Under the pieces are notes generated by a model. That model was not told the DNA's origin. It saw nothing but the letters and a program-made list of their open reading frames with translations, and did not search any database. A program made the position numbers and the translations under genes. A stretch of DNA of 64,000 nucleotides from Desulfuromonadaceae bacterium (lineage in GTDB: Bacteria > Desulfobacterota > Desulfuromonadia > Geobacterales > Pseudopelobacteraceae). The stretch is from the NCBI GenBank assembly GCA_028712075.1, contig JAQTQX010000001.1, forward strand, positions 1-64,000, written 5' to 3'. Below are positions 45,610 to 54,134 of the stretch, piece by piece (within the stretch, counting starts at the first letter, position 1; each line of letters opens with the position of its first letter).

Positions 45610-45963
45610 CTAAGCGGCACGTAACTTTTTTGTATGCCTGGCTGCGCGTGTTGTTTTGCCTTCTGTATTTCTTGATACCATTTCACTAACCAATCGCAAC
45701 TCCAAACGGCATCCGAGGGCATGAGCGTATTTCTCTAATGTCGCAATTGAAGGAGAATGTTTTCCTCGACCTGATTCAAGGCGGGCCACAGCAGACTGGG
45801 TTGTGCCGATGCGCTCTGCTACTTCAGCTTGTGTGACACCTGCGGCAGCGCGAGCTTTGAGGAATTCATCAAAAAATCTGAACTCTTCATCCAGTCTATC
45901 ATATTCAGCTTTTACGTCGGCTCTCTCAAGAGCCCGAGCTTTAAGTTCTTTGTGTGTGAGCAT
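45610..45963 (-). CDS. higA: HigA-like XRE-family antitoxin
   Basis: A 117-residue protein. A helical N-terminal part is followed by an XRE helix-turn-helix (about 40-95: GVTQAEVAERIGTTQSAVARLESGRGKHSPSIATLEKYAHAL) and a basic tail. It overlaps the toxin gene by 23 bases in the toxin-first order typical of HigBA. It should neutralise HigB and repress the operon through the dyad at 46292-46307. Confidence 0.85.
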   Translation of the reverse strand: MLTHKELKARALERADVKAEYDRLDEEFRFFDEFLKARAAAGVTQAEVAERIGTTQSAVARLESGRGKHSPSIATLEKYAHALGCRLELRLVSEMVSRNTEGKTTRAARHTKKLRAA

Positions 45964-46282
45964 TTTTGTACTCCTTCATTCTTCGTTGTGCTGTTTCAAG
46001 CTCTCTTGGTGGAGTTATATCAGACTTCTTTACAAATTGGTGCAGCATCACAATCTTTCGACCAATCATCGTACAGTAGAAAACCCGAGCTATCCCTTCA
46101 GCAGACTTCAGTCGCAATTCAAAAAGGCCGTCACCCATCGCTCTAGTATGTGGCATACCAAGATCTGGACCAAAGATTTCCATCCTGTCGGAATAACGGA
46201 GATAGCGGCCTAGGAATCCGGCAGGCATGGCAAGGATTTCTTCTTGCACTGATTTGCTGTAGTAGGTGATTGTCCAAGTCAT
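45941..46282 (-). CDS. higB: HigB-like toxin (RelE superfamily, Gp49 type)
   Basis: A 113-residue toxin of the phage Gp49-like/DUF891 branch of RelE mRNA interferases. ITYYSKSVQEEILAMPAGFLGRYLRY, LGMPHTRAMGDGLFELRLKSAEGIARVFY and KIVMLHQFVKKSDITPPRELETAQRR are the recognisable blocks. It cleaves mRNA on ribosomes in characterised relatives. It is the first gene of the pair, with a dyad operator 10 bases upstream. Confidence 0.86.
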   Translation of the reverse strand: MTWTITYYSKSVQEEILAMPAGFLGRYLRYSDRMEIFGPDLGMPHTRAMGDGLFELRLKSAEGIARVFYCTMIGRKIVMLHQFVKKSDITPPRELETAQRRMKEYKNAHTQRT

Positions 46283-46291
46283 GATGTTAAT

Positions 46292-46307
46292 ATAGCATAT
46301 TTGCTAT
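46292..46307. promoter_or_regulatory. Operator dyad of the higBA operon
   Basis: ATAGCA-TATT-TGCTAT is a perfect 6-base-arm dyad ten bases upstream of the higB start. This is the position and type expected for autorepression by HigA. Confidence 0.5.
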
Positions 46308-46330
46308 TTTTAGCCATATGATTTTTGCTC

Positions 46331-46624
46331 TCATAAAAACCATTTAAACCATTCCCCTAGCTTCTCCATAAATTTTTCTCCGACAAGTGCACCAAGTACT
46401 CCAGATGCCAGTAAAACCAATGCCAGACTTATTTTAGAAGTTCTTTGAAATTCATATGTTGATAAATTCATGACATACGAAAAAATTCCGAAAGAGGCTA
46501 TAACAACACCCCAGAAAAAGCCTCCGTAGTTTTGGAAGCATCGTAAGGGGTCAAGTCTCCAAATATCAAATTTGAATTTTGGAGACTTGACCCCACTGTT
46601 ATTCTTCTGCAACAACAAGGGCAA
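46331..46624 (-). CDS. Small membrane protein, 5' end replaced by repeat B
   Basis: A 97-codon frame. Its last 65 residues form two hydrophobic segments (GGFFWGVVIASFGIFSYVM and LALVLLASGVLGALVG). Residues 9-31 are encoded by repeat B, so the N-terminus is not native. It is probably a membrane-protein fragment joined to repeat sequence, or a gene whose real start lies within the repeat junction. I do not recognise it. Confidence 0.45.
   Translation of the reverse strand: MPLLLQKNNSGVKSPKFKFDIWRLDPLRCFQNYGGFFWGVVIASFGIFSYVMNLSTYEFQRTSKISLALVLLASGVLGALVGEKFMEKLGEWFKWFL
46537..46603. repeat. Palindromic repeat B, copy 2
   Basis: The core 46547-46594 is identical over 48 bases to copy 1 at 45541-45588, and about ten flanking bases are shared on each side. 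It lies inside the frame of the small membrane protein. Copies 1 and 2 bracket the higBA pair. Confidence 0.8.
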
Positions 46625-46665
46625 TCCTCATTTTATGGGTTCTCCTTGATTCTGACTAACATCTC

Positions 46666-46721
46666 AAGGCTGACCAGCCCGCCCGGTCTTTCCCGGCGGT
46701 CTGGTCGAGCCGCAAGTTGGA
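46666..46721. repeat. Palindromic repeat A, copy 2
   Basis: A second copy of repeat A with its hairpin at 46672-46706. With copy 1 it brackets repeats B and the higBA module in the order A-B-higAB-B-A. Confidence 0.7.
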
Positions 46722-46745
46722 TATTCGTCATTCGTATTTGACTTC

Positions 46746-46785
46746 TTGACTGCCAGTAAATCATTCTGTACAGTAATCCTGTACA
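46746..46785 (+). promoter_or_regulatory. Promoter and double TGTACA operator of yefM-yoeB
   Basis: TTGACT (46746-46751), a 17-base spacer and TACAGT (46769-46774) form a promoter. Two TGTACA palindromes at 46767-46772 and 46780-46785, 13 bases apart, overlap and follow the -10. The E. coli YefM-YoeB operator is known to consist of paired palindromes with a TGTACA core at nearly the same spacing, so autorepression is likely. Confidence 0.65.
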
Positions 46786-46803
46786 TATAAAGGAGACACA
46801 GAC

Positions 46804-47082
46804 ATGCTACAAACAACCTATACCAATGCTAGAGCCAATTTTGCCGGACTTTGTGACGAGGTAATAGAAAACCGAGAGATTGTCCTCATTCGTCGTCGCA
46901 AGGGTAATAATGTAGCTATGATAGCTGCTGATGAACTACAAAGTTTGGTGGAAAGTGCTTACCTGATGCGTTCACCCAAAAATGCCGAAAGGCTCCTGTC
47001 TGCGCTGGAACGTGCACTGAAGGGGGCTGGCACAGCATCTTCAGTGAAATCGCTTCGTTCCGAGGTTGGCCTTGAAGGCTAA
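46804..47082 (+). CDS. yefM: YefM-like (Phd/YefM family) antitoxin
   Basis: A 92-residue antitoxin. An N-terminal dimer/DNA-binding part (TTYTNARANFAGLCDEVIENREIVLIRRRKGNNVAMIAADELQSL) is followed by a toxin-binding tail. AAGGAG lies upstream, and the gene overlaps yoeB by 17 bases. It should bind the double TGTACA operator. Confidence 0.9.
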   Translation: MLQTTYTNARANFAGLCDEVIENREIVLIRRRKGNNVAMIAADELQSLVESAYLMRSPKNAERLLSALERALKGAGTASSVKSLRSEVGLEG

Positions 47083-47341
47083 ACAGCGGGATTCAGTTTT
47101 TCAACCAGAGTTCCGTGAAGACTTGCGTCATTGGGTGGAAACTGACCGAAAAGTCGCGTTACGGGCTTTTGATTTGATAGAAGCAATCATACGCGATCCC
47201 TTTACTGGCATCGGCAAGCCAGAACCGCTCAAATACCTTTCATCCGGCACGTGGTCGAGACGCCTCACACAAGAGCACAGAATTGTTTATCTTGTTCGTG
47301 ATGACAGAATCGACTTTCTTCAGGCACGGTATCATTATTGA
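47066..47341 (+). CDS. yoeB: YoeB-like mRNA interferase toxin
   Basis: A 91-residue Txe/YoeB toxin. FREDLRHWVETDRKVALRAFDLIEAIIRDPFTGIGKPEPLKY and WSRRLTQEHRIVYLV include the expected catalytic Glu, Arg and His, and the terminal tyrosine context (ARYHY) is conserved. It starts with TTG at 47066 or 47072 (no ATG is available), overlapping yefM, which would keep toxin translation low and coupled. Confidence 0.9.
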   Translation: MALKAKQRDSVFQPEFREDLRHWVETDRKVALRAFDLIEAIIRDPFTGIGKPEPLKYLSSGTWSRRLTQEHRIVYLVRDDRIDFLQARYHY

Positions 47342-47443
47342 TTAATACTTTTTGGTCCATTTTACTTTCAAGGACAAATTCTACAGATTCTTATTTTCAT
47401 TCGGGTCACCTATGGGGTCAACACCTATCTCCCGGCCGCCTTG

Positions 47444-47965
47444 TTAGCTCTTGTCCTTCGCCTTTGCTATCTCGTTTATCCTGTTGACGATGCGAGCTAC
47501 CTCTTGCGCTGTCCAATTTCCGTTGACCAGAATGATGCCATCTGTAATTGGCTCGTACCCCTTTGGTGCAGCCAGTATTTCACCGTCCAGAATTATGGCG
47601 ACAATTTTATTGATGTTTTCGGAAGTGAATATTTCTAGCTTTTTTCTTGAAGTGTCCTTGAACTTGATTTTGACGGCAGGCTGCCTGTCTATGACCTTGA
47701 GAGGGACAGCAAAGGCATCTTCAACGGTTTCTATGCTGTCAACGTAGGCTGCATCGATATCGTCTTCCGTAAGTCTCACTTCTTTTTGCACCCAGATAGT
47801 TTTCTTTGGTTCAAATTTATTCAACGTCGCTTGGGCCTTCGCATACTTTTTGACGTCGATGGTGACATTTTCGTCGGCCACTTCATTCATCGAGAATCCG
47901 GCATAGGCACTGGCAGTGAATCCCAAAAAAGACAGCACCCATCCGACCAAAATCACCTTTTTCAT
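47444..47965 (-). CDS. Secreted protein with SecD P1-head-like domain
   Basis: A 173-residue exported protein. A signal peptide (about 1-22, AYA-G) is followed by a charged region. A C-terminal domain (about 95-170) includes TSENINKIVAIILDGEILAAP and GIILVNGNWTAQEVARIVNRINE. This pattern resembles the periplasmic head subdomain of SecD (which has similar IVLDG-VYSAP and ISGNFT-EA segments) but without any membrane region. The function is unknown. Confidence 0.6.
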   Translation of the reverse strand: MKKVILVGWVLSFLGFTASAYAGFSMNEVADENVTIDVKKYAKAQATLNKFEPKKTIWVQKEVRLTEDDIDAAYVDSIETVEDAFAVPLKVIDRQPAVKIKFKDTSRKKLEIFTSENINKIVAIILDGEILAAPKGYEPITDGIILVNGNWTAQEVARIVNRINEIAKAKDKS

Positions 47966-47992
47966 TTATCCCTCATTTTTCGAGCTAACTCG

Positions 47993-48034
47993 TTGTTGAC
48001 CGGTTCACACGCGCGCGCGTGAACCGGTCAACAA
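47993..48034. repeat. 42-bp near-perfect palindrome with GC-alternating centre
   Basis: Arms of 16 bases (TTGTTGACCGGTTCAC and its complement) surround an ACGCGCGCGC centre. It lies 28 bases upstream of the start of the SecD-like gene and 36 bases past the end of the PIN toxin gene, both on the minus strand. It may be a terminator for the toxin operon or a protein-binding site. Confidence 0.65.
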
Positions 48035-48070
48035 CCCAAATGGAACATTTATTATGTAACAACGCGCACA

Positions 48071-48502
48071 TCAATTGTCACCCACAAGCGACAAGAACTC
48101 CGCAACCGTTACTATCCGTGTCTCAGCGTAGTTTATTAATACCAGCAGATCCTGGTCTCCGGTAACAAGATGACCCGCGCCGCCACGGGCAGCCACCGCA
48201 AGAAATATGTCATCATGTTGATCGCGGCAGATACCGGTTACCTGTTCCGTAATCTCCAGCGCTTCCACAAATGGAAGGATTTCGTCGTTGAGTATGGCGC
48301 GGATTTCTCGCTGGGAAAGTTTGAATTTCGGATACGACAGGACTTTTCTGAACTCGGCGAATGTTTCCTTTGATATCAGCGGGATAATACGACCGGACTT
48401 CCATAAATCGCGCAGCATCCCGACCTTGCCACCAAATAGTAAAGCCGAAACAAGGACATTGGTATCGAGGACAACCCGCACGCGTGTTATGTTCTCGCCC
48501 AT
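48071..48502 (-). CDS. PIN-domain toxin (VapC-like)
   Basis: A 143-residue PIN-domain nuclease of the TIGR00305 type. The catalytic acids are in VVLDTNVLVSALLFGG, ETFAEFRKVL and DQHDDIFLAVAARGGAGHLVTGDQDLL. It overlaps the upstream AbrB-like antitoxin gene by 16 bases, forming a VapBC-like pair. The target RNA is unknown. Confidence 0.87.
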   Translation of the reverse strand: MGENITRVRVVLDTNVLVSALLFGGKVGMLRDLWKSGRIIPLISKETFAEFRKVLSYPKFKLSQREIRAILNDEILPFVEALEITEQVTGICRDQHDDIFLAVAARGGAGHLVTGDQDLLVLINYAETRIVTVAEFLSLVGDN

Positions 48503-48717
48503 TTCACCGCCTCGGTCACATCATTCTCATCAATGCCGAGCATCCGGATTTTTTCACGGATGCCTTCCATTGAGGGGTTCAGCGGCATAACCTTCACAGG
48601 GGTCAGCACAATGCGGTTATCCTCCACTATGGCATCAAACAGATCGATGTTGGGAAAATTGCCCACTATTTCTTTCGGCAATGTAAGCTGATTTTTTGAA
48701 GTTTTTCTGGCAAGCAT
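48487..48717 (-). CDS. AbrB/MazE-type antitoxin
   Basis: A 76-residue protein with an N-terminal swapped-hairpin DNA-binding part (KTSKNQLTLPKEIVGNFPNIDLFDAIVEDNRIVLTPV) and an acidic C-terminal tail that would bind the PIN toxin. AAGGAGG lies upstream of the ATG. It is the first gene of the toxin-antitoxin pair. Confidence 0.85.
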   Translation of the reverse strand: MLARKTSKNQLTLPKEIVGNFPNIDLFDAIVEDNRIVLTPVKVMPLNPSMEGIREKIRMLGIDENDVTEAVKWART

Positions 48718-48778
48718 AATTCCTTACCTCCTTACTATAAGAATATGTAAAATTACCGCTGATTACAACCGGCTTTTT

Positions 48779-48902
48779 AGAAAGTCCCTTCTCCCTGAGG
48801 GAGAAGGTGGCCGAAGGCCGGAAGGGGGCAACGGCACAGCATAATCCACCATTCCCCCCCTCACCCTATCCACTCTCCCTCATGGAGAGGGGACTTTTTG
48901 GT
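48779..48902. repeat. Hairpin-forming intergenic repeat with inverted ends
   Basis: The segment begins AAAGTCCCTTCTCCCTGAGG and ends in GGAGAGGGGACTTTTT. The ends are inverted repeats, and smaller stems (CTCCCTGAGGGAG, GGCCGAAGGCC) lie inside. Such CTCCCT-rich elements are common intergenic repeats in proteobacteria. It occupies most of the 220-base gap between the antitoxin gene and the RND pump gene and could act as a terminator for the latter. Confidence 0.55.
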
Positions 48903-48937
48903 CGCCAATCGGCAGAATTAGAATGAATCAGGACCGG

Positions 48938-51900
48938 CTATGCCTTGCTTCCTCGCCACTTCCGTTTCAGCCACCCGCCGAAATCATCCATAAGCGTGTA
49001 CATGACCGGCACCACCAACAGCGTCAGCAGAGTCGATGTCAGCAAACCACCTACAACTGCGCGGGCCATGGGAGCGCGCCCTTCCGCACCGGCGCCGAGT
49101 GCGAAAAAGAGCGGCATCATGCCAAAAATCATCGCCAGCGTCGTCATAATAATCGGTCGCAGTCGGGTACGACCGGCCAGAATAACAGCCTCGCGGCGCG
49201 CCATACCATCCCGCCGCTGGAGAACCTTGGCGTAGTCAACCAGCAAAATGGCATTTTTCGTCACCAATCCCATCAGCATGATCAGACCGATTAATGACAT
49301 GATATTGACCGTATCACCGGTCAGCTTGAGCATTCCGGCCATGCCAACGATAGAAAGCGGCAGGGAGAGCATGATGGCCAGCGGTTCAAAAAATGACTCG
49401 AACTGGGCGGCCAGAATCAGATAGACGAACAGAACCGCCAGCAGCAGTGATTCCCCCATGTACCCGAAGGATTCTGCCATATCTTCGGCCTCACCGGACA
49501 GGTTGATAAAATATCCGGGCGGCATGTTGATCCGTTTTGCCGCCTCTTCGACATGCTTCGCGGCCGTACCGACCGGTAACCGGTCAAGGTTGGCACTGAC
49601 CGTTATTTGACGGGCGAGGTCCCGCCGGTTTATCTCCGTTGGTGAAGCGGCCACGGCTGTGCTGGCGAGACTTGAGAGCGGAATCAGCTTGACTCCGCCG
49701 CTGCCATCCGGTACCGATACATTTAAAGCAAGCACTTGCACCGCATTCTGCCGAAGATGCGCAGGCAGCCGTACTCGCAGATTGACCGCATCGCCGTCCT
49801 CGTCCTCATAGGTTGATACGTCCTCTCCCCCCACCAACCGGCTGAGTGCACCAACTACGTCACTGGTCGAGACACCGGCTGACAGCGCTTTCTCCCGGTC
49901 GATCCGCATGCGGTATTCCGGGATATCATTCTCCAGCGTCATGGCAATATCGACAATACCGCGCACCTTGTAGAGTTCCTCTTTCAAGCGCGCACCGAGC
50001 TGTTTGAGCACCGCCAGGTCCTCACCTTTGAGATTGACGTTGAGCGGTTTCTGAGCCCCGCCGATCTGTCCGACCTCTTCAATGGAAAAGGAGATACCGG
50101 CCACCTTGTGCAGTCGCTCCCTCACTTCCCGCTGCAGCAGGAATTGATTCTTGCTCCGTTTACTCCGCTCCCTGAGTTTTACGTACAACAAACCATCCCG
50201 CACCGTGCCGCTGTCCCCGGCACCGATGGTGGCATAGGTATGATCAACCTCCGGTGCCGTTGTCACTGCTGCCAGCACTGCGTTCATCCGGTCCTCGGTT
50301 TCAGTGATCGAGGCATCCGGAGCGGTTTTGAAGGAAATCTGAAACTCGCCTTTGTCCTCCGGTGCCATGAACGATGATTCCAATGTCCCGAAAATAGCTA
50401 TTCCTGCAACAAAAGCGGTAACGGCAAGCGCCATGACACTTTTGCGGTGGTCAAGCGCCCAGGCAATAGCACCCCGGTATTTATCGGCACTCCTGTCAAA
50501 CCAGGCATTGAACTTTTCCAGATAGCGGGCAATTCCCCGCCGTTTTCCCTGCAGATGAATTGAAGGATCATGCCAACGGGAGGAGAGCATCGGGTCGAGT
50601 GTAAACGACACAAACAGCGACACCAGCACGGCAAAAGCGACACTGATACCGAACTGGTAGAAAAAACGCCCGACAATCCCCTTCATGAACGCTACCGGCA
50701 CAAATACGGCAACAATTGACATGGAGGTGGCAAAGACCGCCAGACCGATTTCCGATGTGCCGAAACGGGCCGCCTCCATATGATCCTTGCCCATTTCAAG
50801 GTGACGGACAATATTTTCCCGTACCACGATGGCGTCGTCAATCAGCATGCCGATAGCCAGGGAGAGCGCCATGAGGGTCATGACATTAAGCGTCATGCCA
50901 AGTGCGTTCATGATAATAAACGATGAAATAACTGAAATAGGCAGCGTTATCCCGGTAATGACTGTCGAACGCCAGGAGTTGATGAAACAGAATATGATCA
51001 GCACCGTCAGGATGCCGCCGATAAGGAGCGTCTGCTTGACATCAGCCAGCGATTCGCGGGTCATGATCGAACCATCGCGCACGAGCGACAGTGTAACTCC
51101 GGGAGGCAGCTCCTTCTCCAACTTCCCCATAACCTTTTTAACCGTGTCGACCAGCTCAACTTGGTTGCCGCCAGACTGCTTGTAAATATCCAGGCCGATT
51201 GCCGGTGCACCATTGACCAGCGCCAGCCTCCGTTTTTCCTCGATGCCGTCGTTAATCTGCGCCACTTCGCCAAGTGTAATCGGCCGACCGTTACGCTGCG
51301 CCACCGTCATCTGGCGATACTGGTCGGCACGAACCGGTTTCCCTTCAATGCGCAGCGGATATTCCGACAATCCTTTCGTTATGCGTCCGAGCGGGGTATT
51401 GGTGTTCTCGGAACGGATGCCGGACACAATATCATTGACGCCAAGCTTAAGTGCATCAAGCTTTGCCGGATCAAGATCAATGGTTATTTCGCGCTTCTGG
51501 CCACCAATCATATCGACCTTGCCGACCCCGGCAACACTTTCGAAACGTTTCTTGATCTTTTTCTCCACCAGCGTCGTCAGTTCGCGTGGTGACAGTGTCG
51601 TTGATTCAACCGCCAGGGCGGCAACCGGCGCGGCATTGAAATCAAGTTTCTGGATGATTGGCTCGTCGATTGCGTCCGGCAACGTGCCGCGTATGGACGA
51701 AATTTTGGCCCGCACCTCCTGGGCGGCATCATTCACCTTTTCTTCCAGGCGAAATTCGATAACAACCGTCGAGACACTTTCACGCGAGGTTGAAAATACG
51801 TGTTTCACTCCGGCTATCTGGTTCACCGCCTCCTCAATGCGCTTGGAAACCTCCCGTTCAACCGTTTCCGGAGAAGCACCGGAATATGTCGTCACCACCG

Positions 51901-52036
51901 AAACAATCGGAAACTCAACATTAGGGAACATCTCGACCGACAGACGGCGATAGGAAAAAATGCCGAGGATAACCAGGGCCAAAACCATGACCGAGGCGAA
52001 AACAGGGCGTTTTATGGAGGTGTTGGAAAGAATCAT
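48938..52036 (-). CDS. RND-family efflux transporter (AcrB/HAE1 type)
   Basis: A 1032-residue inner-membrane pump. The N-terminus [19 protein letters not shown] and the repeated two-half layout (12 membrane segments, two large periplasmic loops) are typical of proton-driven multidrug or hydrophobe exporters. [15 protein letters not shown] and [14 protein letters not shown] are family blocks in membrane helices 4 and 10. The adaptor gene lies upstream in the same operon with a metallo-beta-lactamase-fold gene in between; no channel gene is present. Confidence 0.94.
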   Translation of the reverse strand: MILSNTSIKRPVFASVMVLALVILGIFSYRRLSVEMFPNVEFPIVSVVTTYSGASPETVEREVSKRIEEAVNQIAGVKHVFSTSRESVSTVVIEFRLEEKVNDAAQEVRAKISSIRGTLPDAIDEPIIQKLDFNAAPVAALAVESTTLSPRELTTLVEKKIKKRFESVAGVGKVDMIGGQKREITIDLDPAKLDALKLGVNDIVSGIRSENTNTPLGRITKGLSEYPLRIEGKPVRADQYRQMTVAQRNGRPITLGEVAQINDGIEEKRRLALVNGAPAIGLDIYKQSGGNQVELVDTVKKVMGKLEKELPPGVTLSLVRDGSIMTRESLADVKQTLLIGGILTVLIIFCFINSWRSTVITGITLPISVISSFIIMNALGMTLNVMTLMALSLAIGMLIDDAIVVRENIVRHLEMGKDHMEAARFGTSEIGLAVFATSMSIVAVFVPVAFMKGIVGRFFYQFGISVAFAVLVSLFVSFTLDPMLSSRWHDPSIHLQGKRRGIARYLEKFNAWFDRSADKYRGAIAWALDHRKSVMALAVTAFVAGIAIFGTLESSFMAPEDKGEFQISFKTAPDASITETEDRMNAVLAAVTTAPEVDHTYATIGAGDSGTVRDGLLYVKLRERSKRSKNQFLLQREVRERLHKVAGISFSIEEVGQIGGAQKPLNVNLKGEDLAVLKQLGARLKEELYKVRGIVDIAMTLENDIPEYRMRIDREKALSAGVSTSDVVGALSRLVGGEDVSTYEDEDGDAVNLRVRLPAHLRQNAVQVLALNVSVPDGSGGVKLIPLSSLASTAVAASPTEINRRDLARQITVSANLDRLPVGTAAKHVEEAAKRINMPPGYFINLSGEAEDMAESFGYMGESLLLAVLFVYLILAAQFESFFEPLAIMLSLPLSIVGMAGMLKLTGDTVNIMSLIGLIMLMGLVTKNAILLVDYAKVLQRRDGMARREAVILAGRTRLRPIIMTTLAMIFGMMPLFFALGAGAEGRAPMARAVVGGLLTSTLLTLLVVPVMYTLMDDFGGWLKRKWRGSKA

Positions 52037-52048
52037 GTCTGCTTCCTG

Positions 52049-52867
52049 TTATTTCCAGCTGAATGTTTCATTCACCTGCATCCGCTTGAAAACCGTTGCA
52101 AGCTTTAGCTGTTTCATGGCTTTCTCAAAAACCTCCGGCGTGCCGGTCAATGCGGCAAACGTACCGAAATGCATCGGGATCACCATTTTGGGATTGACCA
52201 GTGCAACTGCGGCTGCCGCTCGCTCCGGTCCCATGGTAAATTTGTCACCGATGCAGGCCATCATCACATCAATTTTTGAAAAGTCGCCAATCAGCTTCAT
52301 GTCGCCAAACAGGTCGGTATCGCCGGTGTGATAGATGGTAGGGCCCTCGGCAATGGCAATGACAAAACCACCCGGATTGCCTGCGTAAGCAAACCCCTTC
52401 TTGTCATCGTACTCCAGAGCGGAACTGTGCGGTGCATGAACAAAGGTAACCTTTACCTCGCCATTCAACAGCGTTACTGTGCCGCCGAAGTTACCGGTAC
52501 CTGAAAAGTCTGCCTGCTTGGCCGGAAAATCGGCGTACTTAATCATGGCTTTCATCAGATCATTACTGGCAACAAGCTTGGCACCGGTCTTTTTGGCAAT
52601 CTCGACGGTATTGCCGACATGATCGCCATGGGCATGGGTCAACAGAATTTGATCCGCCTTGTCAAGTCCGGCCAACAGCTCTTTCCCCTTTGGATTCGCC
52701 GGGTTGGCCAGCCAGGGGTCAATCAGCAGCACCTTGCCGCTCGGCGTAGTCACCTTGAACGCCGAATGGCCGTACCAGGTGATATCTGTTGTACCTGTCG
52801 CCGATGCGGTCAGGGAGGAAAGAAGCAGTACAGCCAGAACCATCAGTGTGACAGTCAGTTTTTTCAT
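52049..52867 (-). CDS. Secreted metallo-beta-lactamase-fold hydrolase (UPF0173-like)
   Basis: A 272-residue MBL-fold protein. The metal motif [11 protein letters not shown] and later histidines ([12 protein letters not shown]-type segment [16 protein letters not shown]) are intact. This type is normally cytoplasmic, but here a signal peptide (about 1-24, TASA-T) precedes the domain, so it should be periplasmic. I chose ATG at 52867, which has AGGAGAG upstream. It lies between the pump and adaptor genes of an RND operon. The substrate is unknown. Confidence 0.87.
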   Translation of the reverse strand: MKKLTVTLMVLAVLLLSSLTASATGTTDITWYGHSAFKVTTPSGKVLLIDPWLANPANPKGKELLAGLDKADQILLTHAHGDHVGNTVEIAKKTGAKLVASNDLMKAMIKYADFPAKQADFSGTGNFGGTVTLLNGEVKVTFVHAPHSSALEYDDKKGFAYAGNPGGFVIAIAEGPTIYHTGDTDLFGDMKLIGDFSKIDVMMACIGDKFTMGPERAAAAVALVNPKMVIPMHFGTFAALTGTPEVFEKAMKQLKLATVFKRMQVNETFSWK

Positions 52868-52901
52868 AATGCATACTCTCCTTTTGGGCATAAATTTTCA
52901 G

Positions 52902-54050
52902 CTACTGCGCCGCCGATGCGGCAATCTTGTCACCATCTTTCAGATTGAACCCGCCCCGAATGACATACTGTTCTCCTGCCTTCAGCCCTGCAACAATCTC
53001 GACCATATCGCCAGTGACACTACCGCTCTGAATATCCCGTTTTCTGGCTATTCCATTTTCTACGATAAACAGGCTGCCTTTCTTTGTCTGAGTGTCAAAG
53101 GCATTTATTGCACTACGCGCTACCTGCAACACCTCTGAACGAATCCCGGTAACGATGCGCCCTTTGGCAAAAAGGCCCCCTTTGAGGCTTTCCGGGACGT
53201 TGCGCACTTCGGCAATAACTTTGAGTGAACGATCTGACGAAGAGAGTTCAGGGTTGATGTACATCACCGTGCCGGTAAAAAGATGACCGGGGTGAGAATC
53301 AACCGAAAATTCCAGCGGCTGCCCCACTCTGACCCGTCCGGAGTCGGTTGATGGTACAGTTACTGTCAAATTGAGAACGCGGTTGTCAACTATCCGGAAT
53401 ATCGGCCCACCTGCCGCCGCATCGCTCGCAAGATCACCGACATTGACAGCGCACAGCGCAACGACTCCATCTATCGGTGCTACCACAAGTCCTTTTGCCT
53501 GACGGGCGATCCCCTGATGCAGCTCTTCTTCGGCAACGTGAATCTGTGCCGCTGCCACTCCGCTGCCGGCCTTGGTAGCCTCAGCTGCGCTGCGAGCATC
53601 ATCGAGACTCTGCTGGGTCGCCAGACCGGACTCCTTTAGCTTGAGCATGCGGGTCAATTCACGTTCGGCACGAGTGGCTGCCACCTGGTTCTGAGCCAGA
53701 TTTGCCCTGGCGGAGAGTACAGCCGCTTCAGCTCGCTTGACCTGGGCTTCCGTTTCAGCGACATCAATGCGCACCAACGGCTGACCCTTCCTGACATGAA
53801 CCCACTCCGACACCAAAACCTCCTTGACCAACCCGGGAATCTGGGTTTTAACATCAACGGAATACTTCGGCACAAGGCTGCCGGTCACCTCAATACGGTC
53901 CGCCAGACGGGAAGTGGCTGCCGCTCGAACCTCTACAGCCACCGGCGGTTTTGCAACCAGGGAAGCATTATTGCCAGGGGCATTCTTTTCGCATGCAACA
54001 AGACAACTCATCACCAACGCCGCAGCAGCAAGCAACGGGAACAACTTCAT
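52902..54050 (-). CDS. RND efflux periplasmic adaptor lipoprotein
   Basis: A 382-residue HlyD/AcrA-like adaptor. The signal peptide ends in a lipobox (SCLVAC, Cys about 20), so it should be anchored by lipid. Lipoyl, helical-hairpin (about 95-165) and beta-barrel parts follow. I chose the ATG at 54050 with AGGAG upstream; the longer frame from 54107 adds a non-signal leader. It is the first gene of the pump operon. Confidence 0.92.
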   Translation of the reverse strand: MKLFPLLAAAALVMSCLVACEKNAPGNNASLVAKPPVAVEVRAAATSRLADRIEVTGSLVPKYSVDVKTQIPGLVKEVLVSEWVHVRKGQPLVRIDVAETEAQVKRAEAAVLSARANLAQNQVAATRAERELTRMLKLKESGLATQQSLDDARSAAEATKAGSGVAAAQIHVAEEELHQGIARQAKGLVVAPIDGVVALCAVNVGDLASDAAAGGPIFRIVDNRVLNLTVTVPSTDSGRVRVGQPLEFSVDSHPGHLFTGTVMYINPELSSSDRSLKVIAEVRNVPESLKGGLFAKGRIVTGIRSEVLQVARSAINAFDTQTKKGSLFIVENGIARKRDIQSGSVTGDMVEIVAGLKAGEQYVIRGGFNLKDGDKIAASAAQ

Positions 54051-54134
54051 GTCAAACTCCTTGGAATATACATAGCGTGTAGTGTTGTGTGCATATGAAA
54101 ACAGCACGTGTTTTGTGCCGAAAAGCTGCGTGTC

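Noticed and set aside
45531-46603. Insertion sequence defined by repeats B
   Set aside because: No transposase is encoded between them and no target duplication is evident. The copies are palindromes, so they do not define oriented element ends.
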